This document shows, one piece after another, positions 56,604 through 64,000 of a stretch of 64,000 bases of DNA. The stretch covers positions 1 to 64,000 of the forward strand of contig JBBDUV010000093.1 in the NCBI GenBank assembly GCA_040903745.1, given 5' to 3'. Under the pieces are notes generated by a model, which saw only the letters and a program-made list of their open reading frames with translations, had not been told where the DNA came from and ran no database searches. Source of the stretch: M55B112 sp040903745 (GTDB taxonomy: Bacteria > Bacteroidota > Bacteroidia > Bacteroidales > GCA-2748055). Each line of letters starts with the position of its first letter. Positions within the stretch are counted from its first letter, which is position 1. The translations under genes were made by a program, and so were the position numbers.

Positions 56604-57581
56604 CTATAAATCCTCAACAATTTCCTGGGTGTGATAGGAAATGATGATATCGGCACCAGCGCGCTTTATCCCTGTAAGCAATTCATGCACAATACGTTTT
56701 TCATCAATCCATCCATTGGCTGCTGCTGCTTTTACCATGGCAAATTCACCACTCACATTATAAGCAGCGACCGGAATGTTGAAATTGGATTTCACCCGGT
56801 AAATAACATCCATATAATTCAATGCGGGTTTCACCATGACGATATCAGCGCCTTCACTGATATCAAGTGCTACCTCGCGCAAAGCTTCATCGCTGTTGGC
56901 TGGGTCCATCTGATAGGTCTTTCTGTCACCAAACTGCGGAGCGCTTTCAGCAGCTTCCCGGAATGGACCGTAAAAGGCAGAAGCATACTTTGCTGAATAT
57001 GCCATAATGGGAAGGCTATAAAAACCGTTTTGATCAAGGTCACTGCGAATAGCCTGTACGCGACCATCCATCATATCGCTTGGAGCTACCATGTCGACGC
57101 CTTCCTTTGCAAGGGAAACCGATTGCCTGGCCAATGTTTCCAATGTCAGGTCGTTATCGACATCTCCATCCACTATAGTACCACAATGCCCGTGGGTTGT
57201 ATACTCACAATTGCAAATGTCAGCAATCAGATATAAGTCCGGTACCTCTTTTTTCAGTGCCCTGACAGCCTGTTGTACGATACCATTATGATCACAGGCA
57301 ACTAGTCCGTGTTCATCTTTCGACTCGGGGATTCCGAAAAGCAATAGCGACTGTACACCCTTATCGTATAACTCTTTGCCTTTTTCTACAAGGAGGTCGA
57401 CTGATAGTTGAGAATTCCCCGGCATAGAGGAAATCGGGTTTTTAACGTTCTTCCCCGGGCACACGAAAAGTGGCATTATAAAATCATCTCGGGTGAGGCT
57501 GGTTTCTCGAACCATATTTCTGATTACAGGCGATTTGCGTAAACGACGAAGTCTGGTTTCCGGATACTGCATAATTGTCAT
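56604..57581 (-). CDS. hemB: Delta-aminolevulinic acid dehydratase (porphobilinogen synthase)
   Basis: A 325-residue TIM-barrel enzyme condensing two ALA into porphobilinogen. Three zinc cysteines are visible in DICNCEYTTHGHCG, so it is the zinc-dependent type. The two active-site lysines lie in AYSAKYASAFYGPFREA and DIVMVKPALNYMDVI. Same strand as the other hem genes, 108 nt after hemD. Confidence 0.97.
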   Translation of the reverse strand: MTIMQYPETRLRRLRKSPVIRNMVRETSLTRDDFIMPLFVCPGKNVKNPISSMPGNSQLSVDLLVEKGKELYDKGVQSLLLFGIPESKDEHGLVACDHNGIVQQAVRALKKEVPDLYLIADICNCEYTTHGHCGTIVDGDVDNDLTLETLARQSVSLAKEGVDMVAPSDMMDGRVQAIRSDLDQNGFYSLPIMAYSAKYASAFYGPFREAAESAPQFGDRKTYQMDPANSDEALREVALDISEGADIVMVKPALNYMDVIYRVKSNFNIPVAAYNVSGEFAMVKAAAANGWIDEKRIVHELLTGIKRAGADIIISYHTQEIVEDL

Positions 57582-57689
57582 GTTTTAATTTGATATTACT
57601 AAAATAGATTGTCTTTAAATATAAAACTGCTTCATCCTTAATATATGAAGGATTTTGAATTAGTTTCCATTATACTCTTACTTGAAATA

Positions 57690-58475
57690 TTAATCATGCT
57701 CTTTTTTACTATAAAACCGGATAATTGAATCAACTATACCTTTAGATGATGCTTCCCTTGCGTAAACCAGAGGTATAATGCCTGCTTCCCCGACAGCTCT
57801 TGAAGTGCTTTCACCGATACAGGCAATTCTGATATGTTCGCGTGGTATATTATTCATGTGTTCCAAAAAATTTTGAATTCCTGAGGGACTCGTGATTATA
57901 AGCATATCATATTGGTTACTTATTATCATTTGAAGTACGCTTTCATCTATAGATGCCGGTGCAACTGTCTCATATACATTGATGCGGTAACACCTGGCAT
58001 GACCACTCAGGCGATCATTGGTACCAGTACCGGCCAGGTTCCCAAGTGCTAATAAAATATTGGGTTTAAACTTATCACTTGCATTTTTTTGTATAAAAGC
58101 CGTTGTAAAATCTTTGCCGGTGATGCCGGGGTTTACAAATGATGCCGAGTGCCCCAACTTTTTCAACGTTTTTTCGGTTTTTTCTCCTATAACCGCAATT
58201 TGAAGCGAATCCGGGAGATGTTTTGATCCTGTAACGGTATGCAAATTCTTAAAAAAGTACACTACTCCATTCGGGCTGGTAAAAATAAGCCATTGAATAT
58301 TTTCGAGCTGATTGAATAACTCTTTTTCCTTCGAATTTAAATGGGATGGTTGAATCTTTATAAGTGGCCATTCAACCATTTTTGCCCCAGCTGCCTCAAA
58401 ATGACGGCCCAGCTCATCTGACTGTCCCTGTGGCCGTGTTGAAATAAACAACTTATTTTTCAAAAGGAGATTCAT
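57690..58475 (-). CDS. hemD: Uroporphyrinogen-III synthase
   Basis: A 261-residue protein of the poorly conserved HemD family that closes and inverts the tetrapyrrole ring. The two-domain fold is suggested by ISTRPQGQSDELGRHFEAAG, IFTSPNGVVYFFKNL, and IITSPSGIQNFLEHM with GESTSRAVGEAG. Assignment is supported by overlap (4 nt, ATGA) with hemC. Confidence 0.9.
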   Translation of the reverse strand: MNLLLKNKLFISTRPQGQSDELGRHFEAAGAKMVEWPLIKIQPSHLNSKEKELFNQLENIQWLIFTSPNGVVYFFKNLHTVTGSKHLPDSLQIAVIGEKTEKTLKKLGHSASFVNPGITGKDFTTAFIQKNASDKFKPNILLALGNLAGTGTNDRLSGHARCYRINVYETVAPASIDESVLQMIISNQYDMLIITSPSGIQNFLEHMNNIPREHIRIACIGESTSRAVGEAGIIPLVYAREASSKGIVDSIIRFYSKKEHD

Positions 58476-59401
58476 TGCCTTCTAATTTTTTCAATGATTC
58501 TGCCTGCACCCTGTTTAATAAGTTTATCTGCAAGCCTCTCACCAATCTCCATCCCCTGCGTGATCATTCCGGATTCACTGTCAACCAGAAATTCCTTTCC
58601 ATCGACGGATGCTACAAAACCGGTAATGGTAATGGAATCTTTGTGGGTAATAGTGTAGCAACCCACGGGTACCTGGCAACCACCTTCTATTCTTCGCAGA
58701 AATGCCCGTTCAATCTCAACGATATTTTGAGTCTCTATATGGTTGATCCCCTGTAGATATGCATCAATACGTGAATCGTCCCTTCTGGCTTCAATAGCAA
58801 TAGCTCCCTGGCCGGGAGCGGGCATTATTAATTCAGGTTCAATAATTTCTGTAATATAGTGAGCAAGCCCGAGGCGCTGCAAACCAACAGCCGCCATAAT
58901 CATAGCACCACAATAACCATCCTCCATTTTCCTGAGTCGGGTATTCACATTACCCCGGATATCGACAATGCTAAGGTCCTTGTTGATGCACAATAATCCG
59001 GCTGTTCGCCGGAGACTTGAAGTTGCAATGATATCACCGGCAGTGAGTTCGTGAAGTTTCCTTCCATCTTTGCTAACAAGTGCATCACGAAATTCGCCTC
59101 GTTTTAGAACTGCTCCCACTTTTAGTTCACCTGGAAGCGTTGTTAAGAGGTCTTTTAGGCTGTGAACAGCCATATCAATTTCACCTTTAAGCAAAGAATT
59201 TTCAATTTCTTCGGTAAACAGGCCTCTTTCGCCAATTTTTGACAGGGCGACATTCTGGATTTTATCTCCCGTGGTTTTGATAATAGCAATTTCGACTGCG
59301 ATTCCCTGAAATTTTTTGAGAAGCTCTTTTTTGGTTAATTCGGCCTGAAACATGGCAAGTTGACTACCCCTTGTACCTATTTTGATTGTATCCCTGGTCA
59401 T
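58472..59401 (-). CDS. hemC: Hydroxymethylbilane synthase (porphobilinogen deaminase)
   Basis: A 309-residue enzyme polymerising porphobilinogen. Signature KIGTRGSQLAMFQAELTKK, AVHSLKDLLTTLPGEL, SSLRRTAGLL, GNVNTRLRKMEDG and the dipyrromethane-cofactor Cys in IEGGCQVPVGCY are all present. It sits between hemA (3-nt gap) and hemD (overlap). Confidence 0.97.
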   Translation of the reverse strand: MTRDTIKIGTRGSQLAMFQAELTKKELLKKFQGIAVEIAIIKTTGDKIQNVALSKIGERGLFTEEIENSLLKGEIDMAVHSLKDLLTTLPGELKVGAVLKRGEFRDALVSKDGRKLHELTAGDIIATSSLRRTAGLLCINKDLSIVDIRGNVNTRLRKMEDGYCGAMIMAAVGLQRLGLAHYITEIIEPELIMPAPGQGAIAIEARRDDSRIDAYLQGINHIETQNIVEIERAFLRRIEGGCQVPVGCYTITHKDSITITGFVASVDGKEFLVDSESGMITQGMEIGERLADKLIKQGAGRIIEKIRRQ

Positions 59402-59404
59402 TCC

Positions 59405-60664
59405 TTATTCATCACCGGTTTTAAAGAATTCATCGACCAACCTCACAGCATCGGTTTTCTTTCCATTGGCAGTTATTACTTTCAATTTTTTTATAAAAAA
59501 GCTGATATATTTTTGGGTAAGCTGCTCTGAATAATTATGAATAGCCTGCTGTATTTCTTCCGATTCAGATCTGTTATAACCATTGAGCTCCCTTTTTGAA
59601 ACTTTCAGCATTTTAGAGGTGATTGTTTTTATTGCTGGCTGTAGTGTCCTGGATGCGACCCAATCAGAAAAGTCATCTTCAATTTGATCAATAATTCTAT
59701 TCGCAAAAACGATGCTGCTTTTTCTTTTCTCCATGTTGGTATTTACAATTTCCTGTAAATCATCTATGGTAAAAAGTTGCACCGCGGTTAGATCTTCCAC
59801 ATTTTTTTCGATGTTTCTTGGAACAGAGATGTCTATAAAAACTTGTTTGGAACTATTTCGTCTTTTTCTGGATTCTTTTACCATTTCCTTGGTCACAAGT
59901 GGTACATTCGACCCGGTTGCAACAATCACGATGTCGTAACAGTGCAGGTTGTTTGATATCTGGTCGAATGGAAGAAGTGTACAATTGTATTTGTCAGAAA
60001 TATTTCTCGCTTTTCCTTCAGTACGGTTTGTTATAGTTATCTTAAATTTTTCACTTTTATGCAACGTCTTTACAACCAGATTTCCAGATTCCCCGGCACC
60101 AATCAACAGAACCTGGTTACCTGATAATTCTTCACTCAAGCCGGTGCATTTCTGTACAGCAACACTGCTTACTGATGTACTCCCCAGTTTTATCCTGGTT
60201 TCGGTGCGTACCCGTTTGCCGGCTTCGAGTGATTTTTGAAACAACCGCATTAAAATTGCATCAGTCAATGCGGCCTCGGCACATAACAGATAAGCTTCTT
60301 TTATTTGTCCCACGATTTGATCTTCACCTATAATCATTGAGTCGATTCCTGAGGCCACTTTAAATAAATGCTTGACAGCTTTGGAATCTGAATAATTGTA
60401 AAAAGCGTTCCAATGCTCATCTCTAATCAATTTAAATAGCTTTAATGCATTGTATACTTGTTTTGCAGCGTGAGGAAAATCATATTTACTCTGCGAATAA
60501 TATACTTCTGTCCTGTTACAGGTTGATAAAACAATAATATCGGAAATACCGGTTTCTTTCTTCAGTAACTCCGAAAACAGTATGATTTCTTCTTTTGATA
60601 GATAAAATAGTTCTCTTACTTCAAGTGTCGCAGTTTTGTGACTAATCCCGGTAAGTCCTATCAT
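59405..60664 (-). CDS. hemA: Glutamyl-tRNA reductase
   Basis: First enzyme of C5 tetrapyrrole synthesis, about 419 residues, reducing glutamyl-tRNA to glutamate-1-semialdehyde. Motifs are GISHKTATLEVRELFYL, catalytic Cys in LSTCNRTEVY, GEDQIVGQIKEAY, and nucleotide-binding LLIGAGESGNLVVKTL. Start chosen at MIGLTGISHKT (60664) as in family members; an upstream ATG at 60712 would add 16 residues. Heads the heme cluster. Confidence 0.95.
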   Translation of the reverse strand: MIGLTGISHKTATLEVRELFYLSKEEIILFSELLKKETGISDIIVLSTCNRTEVYYSQSKYDFPHAAKQVYNALKLFKLIRDEHWNAFYNYSDSKAVKHLFKVASGIDSMIIGEDQIVGQIKEAYLLCAEAALTDAILMRLFQKSLEAGKRVRTETRIKLGSTSVSSVAVQKCTGLSEELSGNQVLLIGAGESGNLVVKTLHKSEKFKITITNRTEGKARNISDKYNCTLLPFDQISNNLHCYDIVIVATGSNVPLVTKEMVKESRKRRNSSKQVFIDISVPRNIEKNVEDLTAVQLFTIDDLQEIVNTNMEKRKSSIVFANRIIDQIEDDFSDWVASRTLQPAIKTITSKMLKVSKRELNGYNRSESEEIQQAIHNYSEQLTQKYISFFIKKLKVITANGKKTDAVRLVDEFFKTGDE

Positions 60665-60734
60665 TATATGAAATTTTGTCGAAAAATTCGTTTTAATTAT
60701 ACTATGGAACAATACTAATATTGATTAAGTTTTT

Positions 60735-60742
60735 CAAAATTA
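60735..60742 (-). promoter_or_regulatory. Candidate -7 box (TAATTTTG) for the heme operon
   Basis: Minus-strand TAATTTTG fits TAnnTTTG and lies about 70 nt before the hemA start. No clear -33 TTTG. The rest of the divergent 60665-61082 region (about 418 bp) is AT-rich with no ORF I trust; it must also hold the promoter of the DsrE-like gene. Confidence 0.3.
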
Positions 60743-61082
60743 AAAAAAACCGTGTATTTAAGTTATGAATAAATAGAAAAACTTGTCGATGCCCTGGCTT
60801 AAAGTAAAGGCAACCTTAGCAGTCTGTCATATAAACAGATTGATTTACAAATCTTTGTACATTTAGATAGTAAATTATCTGGTTCTTCCTCTGGTTAATA
60901 TTTAGGAGTTTATTATTGTTTTTAAAATTGAATTCTGTAAAAAAGATATTATTTCAATAGTGCTCCGGTTTCAAAGATATTGAAATATTTATTAGTTTTA
61001 CTTAAAAGAAACCTGATTAACTCCCGAAGCCTGATTTTACAATGCAGAAATTGTTTAACTTACAAAATCTTATAAAATTTTT

Positions 61083-61574
61083 ATGGACTTAAATTCACAA
61101 CATAATTATTCTCGTATGAACCAGACAACAGTTATACTCGGACTGATCCTTGTGGCAACTTCATGTATCAGGGTGAATGAAAATCCTGTTCCGCAATTCA
61201 ACATGGCACAAATGGCAGCAAAAGACGGGCTTTTTGTGCATGTTAAAAAGGGAGCGGACAATCCGCATAATGTGTTGATGGCCCTGAGCATGGCCGATAA
61301 ATTCGCGGCCGACCATCATGTGCTGATCTATTTTGATATCGACGGGATCGAAATGGTTACTGACGATGCTCCCAATTTGCTGATGGAGCCCTTTGGCTCA
61401 TCGGATACGCTCTTTGCAAAGCTCATTGATGCAGGCGTTACCATTTATGCCTGCCCTGGCTGCATGGCGGTACACGGCATAAAGGCCAGTGAGCTCAGGA
61501 GCGGTGTTACTACGGCAAAGAAGGAGAAGTTCTTTGATTTCACCGACGGAAGGATATTGTCGATTGACTATTAG
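61083..61574 (+). CDS. DsrE-family-like lipoprotein
   Basis: A 163-residue secreted protein. A hydrophobic segment ends in a lipobox-like VATSC, so the protein is probably a periplasmic lipoprotein; the start could be the ATG at 61116. The rest (about residues 45-163) has a DsrE/DsrF-like fold pattern with LFVHVKKGADNPHNVLMAL and YACPGCMAVHGI, where the two cysteines could bind a metal or handle sulfur. Followed 30 nt later by a metal-binding lipoprotein gene, so they are likely co-transcribed. Confidence 0.75.
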   Translation: MDLNSQHNYSRMNQTTVILGLILVATSCIRVNENPVPQFNMAQMAAKDGLFVHVKKGADNPHNVLMALSMADKFAADHHVLIYFDIDGIEMVTDDAPNLLMEPFGSSDTLFAKLIDAGVTIYACPGCMAVHGIKASELRSGVTTAKKEKFFDFTDGRILSIDY

Positions 61575-61604
61575 GTGCATCAGCCGGAATAAAAAGAGAA
61601 GATC

Positions 61605-61928
61605 ATGAAAAAACTCGGAGTATTACTCATCACTGCACTTTTTACATTTGCCTGCAGTAGTGGCAGCAAAACAGAACAGGAAACAACAAAGCAGGAAATC
61701 AGTATGGAGAACCTCGTGGAGGTGACCATCCCAGTGCACGGCATGACCTGTGAAGGGTGTGAGAATGCAGTAAAAAAGAGCATCAGTTCGTTGGAAGGCA
61801 TTGGAGAGGTTACAGCCTCACACACCGATTCCATTGCAACGGTAAAATACGACAAAACAGCAGTTACTAAGGAAGAGATCGAACTAAAAATCGCCGAAGC
61901 AGGGTATACCTTTGGAAGTGGGAATTAG
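61605..61928 (+). CDS. Secreted heavy-metal-associated (HMA) domain lipoprotein
   Basis: A 107-residue protein with a lipobox (FTFACSS, Cys17), a Thr/Glu linker and a full HMA domain: VHGMTCEGCENAVKKSI with the metal-binding CxxC pair, then VKYDKTAVTKEEI. It would bind copper or another soft metal outside the cytoplasm. A role in delivering copper to oxidase assembly is conceivable given the surroundings but not shown. Confidence 0.88.
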   Translation: MKKLGVLLITALFTFACSSGSKTEQETTKQEISMENLVEVTIPVHGMTCEGCENAVKKSISSLEGIGEVTASHTDSIATVKYDKTAVTKEEIELKIAEAGYTFGSGN

Positions 61929-62107
61929 TATCTTTACAGGATAATCAAGGTTTATTCCTTTCAGGCATAAGATCGCTTCGCTCAGTTCTATCAGCGTAAA
62001 GCATATGTTTGGCTAAATAAAAAAACGGCGTCTAATTTGGTTAAGCATTACCCAATATGCAAAATTACTACTGTTTTTTTTGTATTTTTGAATAAAATAA
62101 TACTGCC

Positions 62108-62326
62108 ATGTTGCTTAATGAAAGAATAACTTTGGAACCCGGTAAAAGAAGTGGCAAACCCTGTGTAAGGGGAATGCGGATAACCGTGGCTGATATATTA
62201 AGTTACCTCGCTTCAGGAATGAGTTTTGAAGAAATTCTTGATGACTTCCCTTACTTGGAAAAAGAGGATATACTTGCATGTTTGAGCTATGCTGCAAACA
62301 AAGAGAAGATTGAATTTTGTGCCTGA
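62108..62326 (+). CDS. DUF433 antitoxin-like protein
   Basis: A 72-residue protein of the DUF433/VapB45-like family: GKRSGKPCVRGMRITVADIL is its hallmark, and the C-terminal part is a small helical DNA-binding-like fold. Such genes usually precede a PIN-like DUF5615 toxin gene. Here the toxin is only a fragment, so this antitoxin is an orphan. The start may also be the ATG three residues on. Confidence 0.85.
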   Translation: MLLNERITLEPGKRSGKPCVRGMRITVADILSYLASGMSFEEILDDFPYLEKEDILACLSYAANKEKIEFCA

Positions 62327-62364
62327 TGAAACTTCTACTAAAGAAAATCCTCCCGGATGGGTGA
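62326..62364 (+). pseudogene. 5' fragment of a DUF5615-like toxin gene
   Basis: The ATG overlapping the antitoxin stop (TGATG) starts MKLLLKKILPDG and then stops. DUF5615 toxins begin with a very similar stretch (MKLLLDENLP type). Only about five codons agree before the sequence runs into the 3' end of the minus-strand cupin gene, so the rest was lost at a rearrangement. Weak because the match is short. Confidence 0.35.
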
Positions 62365-62658
62365 AAAGCTGTCGACCAGCCTCACCTCCGGTATAAGGGT
62401 CTGGATGGTGTGTTTCATGCCGGATGGGATATTGATTGTATCCCCCTCCTTCAACAAATATTCGTTGCCTTCAATGATAAACTTCAGTCGACCCGATGCC
62501 ACGTAGGTGATCTGCTCATGCACATGACTGTGGTAAAGGTCCGGCTCCTTCATCGGCCCGCCGGTAAAATCAATCACGGCTACCAACAGGTTGTCCAGGT
62601 GGGTGATCCTTCTGAATACTCCAGGTGCTATCTCTTTAAAATCTTTTTTATCTTTCAT
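62338..62658 (-). CDS. Cupin-domain protein
   Basis: A 106-residue single-domain cupin. The two cupin motifs are seen in HSHVHEQITYVASGRLKFIIEG (metal ligands His, His, Glu) and INIPSGMKHTIQTL (third His). Possibly a metal-dependent isomerase or sensor. Its neighbours do not indicate a substrate. The 3' end abuts the truncated toxin fragment on the other strand. Confidence 0.85.
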   Translation of the reverse strand: MKDKKDFKEIAPGVFRRITHLDNLLVAVIDFTGGPMKEPDLYHSHVHEQITYVASGRLKFIIEGNEYLLKEGDTINIPSGMKHTIQTLIPEVRLVDSFSPIREDFL

Positions 62659-62702
62659 TTTCTCTTCTATTTATTCTACTTTTCCGATTTGAAAAAAAAT
62701 TT

Positions 62703-63729
62703 TTACCTGTGACAATCGATTACAAATATAGCGATTATCAGTTCCATAGGCAGATTTTTTTGTAACCGCTTTTTCTGAACATACAATACCGTGCTCTCAC
62801 TGGCCTCTGCATTTCTGTCGACATGACTTCGTACTTCAATATTGTCCCATCCATGGTAAGCAATCAGGGCAACCCTCCTTCCGGGGATCGTGGCGGTCAT
62901 CCCTGCTATACCCCCCTTTTCAATCTTTCTAACCTCCGGCTCGACGCCATCAATATGTGGCAACCCGAAATGTCCGAGGGTAAGCTCATACTCAAAAGCG
63001 AGCCTCGACCGGTCGATCCTGATCACCCCACCTGGAAGGGTAATCTCTGCCAGATCGCTTTAACATGAATGCCACCGGGAACGCACCCGAAACCCAGGTC
63101 CGGTAGGTGATGCTGCGCGACCACATATTAACATAACCGTCGCGGCCGAAAAAGGCGGTGATCGACTCCATCAGCTTCTGTGCCGAACGCTCAATGACCT
63201 CTGCGATTTCCGGGTAATGCTCGTCGCCGAAAGCACGGTTCCATATGGTCATATAAACAATAAAAAGACTGATGGAATAGTAATTGTAGGTTTGCTCCAG
63301 GTACCACCCATCGCCTGAATGGTAGGAGACCACCCACTGCAGGTGACTTTTCAGCAGCTCATCGTCGATCTCGTACCCTGCTTTTTTCAGGAAAGAGAGG
63401 GTCGTTATATTGAAGATCCGCCAGTTGTTCTGTGTGGTCCTGTGGTGTCCCCATTTTGAGATGGTCACCGCCATCTCATCCTGCTGCTGCTTCGTAAAAT
63501 GAGGCCAGAGGGTATCCGGCAAAAGCAGCAATGTTTTGAATAGTCCGCCGAATTCACAGGTAAACTGGTAGGTAGATTCGGGCAAATCTTCAGGTAGCGG
63601 CAGTGAGTTGTCATGACCGGGGGTCAATGCGTTGTAAATATGCAAACAGTAATAGTCACGCAGCTTGATATTCTTGATGGTCACATCCGGATCGAGATGG
63701 ATCAGGATGATTGACTTCGAATGATGATT
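62703..63729 (-). pseudogene. Decayed DUF2264 gene
   Basis: Two overlapping minus-strand frames carry parts of one DUF2264 protein: 62992-63717 holds DPDVTIKNIKLRDYYCLHIY, GGHHRTTQNNWRIFN-like and DGYVNMWSRSITYRTWVSGA; 62703-63026 holds ITLPGGVIRIDRSRLAFEYE to LPMELIIAIF. The frame changes near 63060, the middle part expected after the SRSITYR block is missing, and the N-terminus is lost behind a TGA at 63730. The family is thought to act on polysaccharides. The pieces are too incomplete to function. Confidence 0.75.
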
Positions 63730-63845
63730 TCATTATTACTATTGATTTTTACAATAATACCCATTAACAAACACAAATACGAATAACAAGCATGGTTTAA
63801 AGGACTTTGAAAAACTCAGTTTCATCCCCTGGAGATGAATTTCAC

Positions 63846-64000
63846 TCATATTCTTCCAAAAGTCCTGACCATTTTTCTGATCTTTTTTTCAATTTTTTTG
63901 CCTGGATGGTCTTCCTTCAATTTCCACAGCCAGTTACCTTCGGTTGTGGAAGGGAAATTCATTCTACTTCTTTCATCCAGTCCAAGCCAGTCCTGCATGG
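63846..64000 (-). CDS. malQ: 4-alpha-glucanotransferase C-terminal end (partial at window edge)
   Basis: The minus strand ends in a frame reading MQDWLGLDERSRMNFPSTTE, GNWLWKLKEDHPG and a lysine-rich tail before TGA at 63846. The RMN-P-TxEGNW-W pattern is the C-terminal signature of MalQ amylomaltases. The rest lies beyond the window. Confidence 0.75.
   Translation of the reverse strand, partial: MQDWLGLDERSRMNFPSTTEGNWLWKLKEDHPGKKIEKKIRKMVRTFGRI

Noticed and set aside
1..64000. tRNA, rRNA, CRISPR arrays, intact transposases
   Set aside because: Scanning gaps and repeats gave no cloverleaf-like gene, no regularly spaced repeat array and no transposase domain.

Overview
The window reads as a chromosomal segment of a Bacteroidota bacterium, probably a Bacteroidales/Marinilabiliales-like lineage. 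This rests on the protein families (DUF4492 before cydA, DUF5683 after parAB, alternative complex III, BT0820-like HAD protein), on TAnnTTTG-type -7 promoter boxes, and on a sigma-54 activator without an HTH domain. No tRNA, rRNA, CRISPR array or intact transposase was seen. Placement below phylum is inference.

Layout. 1-4.4 kb: the end of a NatA-like ABC ATPase, its NatB-like permease, a Ppx/GppA phosphatase and a sigma-54 response regulator, followed by a gene-free stretch with a 17-bp tandem repeat. 4.7-5.8 kb: a nitronate monooxygenase-like flavoprotein. 6.15-17.4 kb: a tightly packed six-gene phosphonate operon, with the start of a seventh gene left as a fragment. It encodes a cytidylyltransferase-PEP mutase fusion (Fom1 architecture), phosphonopyruvate decarboxylase, phosphonoacetaldehyde reductase, a TagB/TagF-like CDP-alcohol phosphotransferase, and two giant membrane proteins joining a YidC/Oxa1-like domain to an extracytoplasmic sulfatase/LtaS/EptA-like domain. 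17.5-24 kb: a Cys-type sulfatase, a UroD-like gene remnant, an MBOAT acyltransferase, a gamma-carbonic-anhydrase-like protein, a secreted SGNH hydrolase and a LysM remnant. 24-26.5 kb: DUF5683, ParB, ParA. 26.6-33 kb: lipid kinase, methyltransferase, glutaminyl cyclase, HAD protein, cysteine synthase, serine acetyltransferase, phosphatidylserine synthase.

33.1-60.7 kb is a respiratory island: cytochrome bd oxidase (DUF4492-cydA-cydB plus an overlooked 43-residue CydX-like ORF), SCO protein, a caa3-type oxidase with CtaB, a CcsBA cytochrome c maturation fusion, alternative complex III (A-B-C-D-F-E) with a six-heme ActA, and on the opposite strand the hemA-C-D-B-L-E pathway that makes tetrapyrrole. 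61-64 kb holds small secreted proteins, an orphan DUF433 antitoxin, a cupin, a decayed DUF2264 gene and the end of a 4-alpha-glucanotransferase.

The most interesting system is the phosphonate operon. The enzymes predict PEP -> phosphonopyruvate -> phosphonoacetaldehyde -> 2-hydroxyethylphosphonate -> CMP-hydroxyethylphosphonate, then transfer of the phosphonate to a glycan or lipid by the TagF-like enzyme. The YidC-like/sulfatase-like fusions probably act on the product at the outer face of the inner membrane. Both YidC-like domains have serine where the insertase groove arginine should be, and one contains an internally duplicated membrane module. I know of no described system with these parts; the final product and the role of the fusions are inference.
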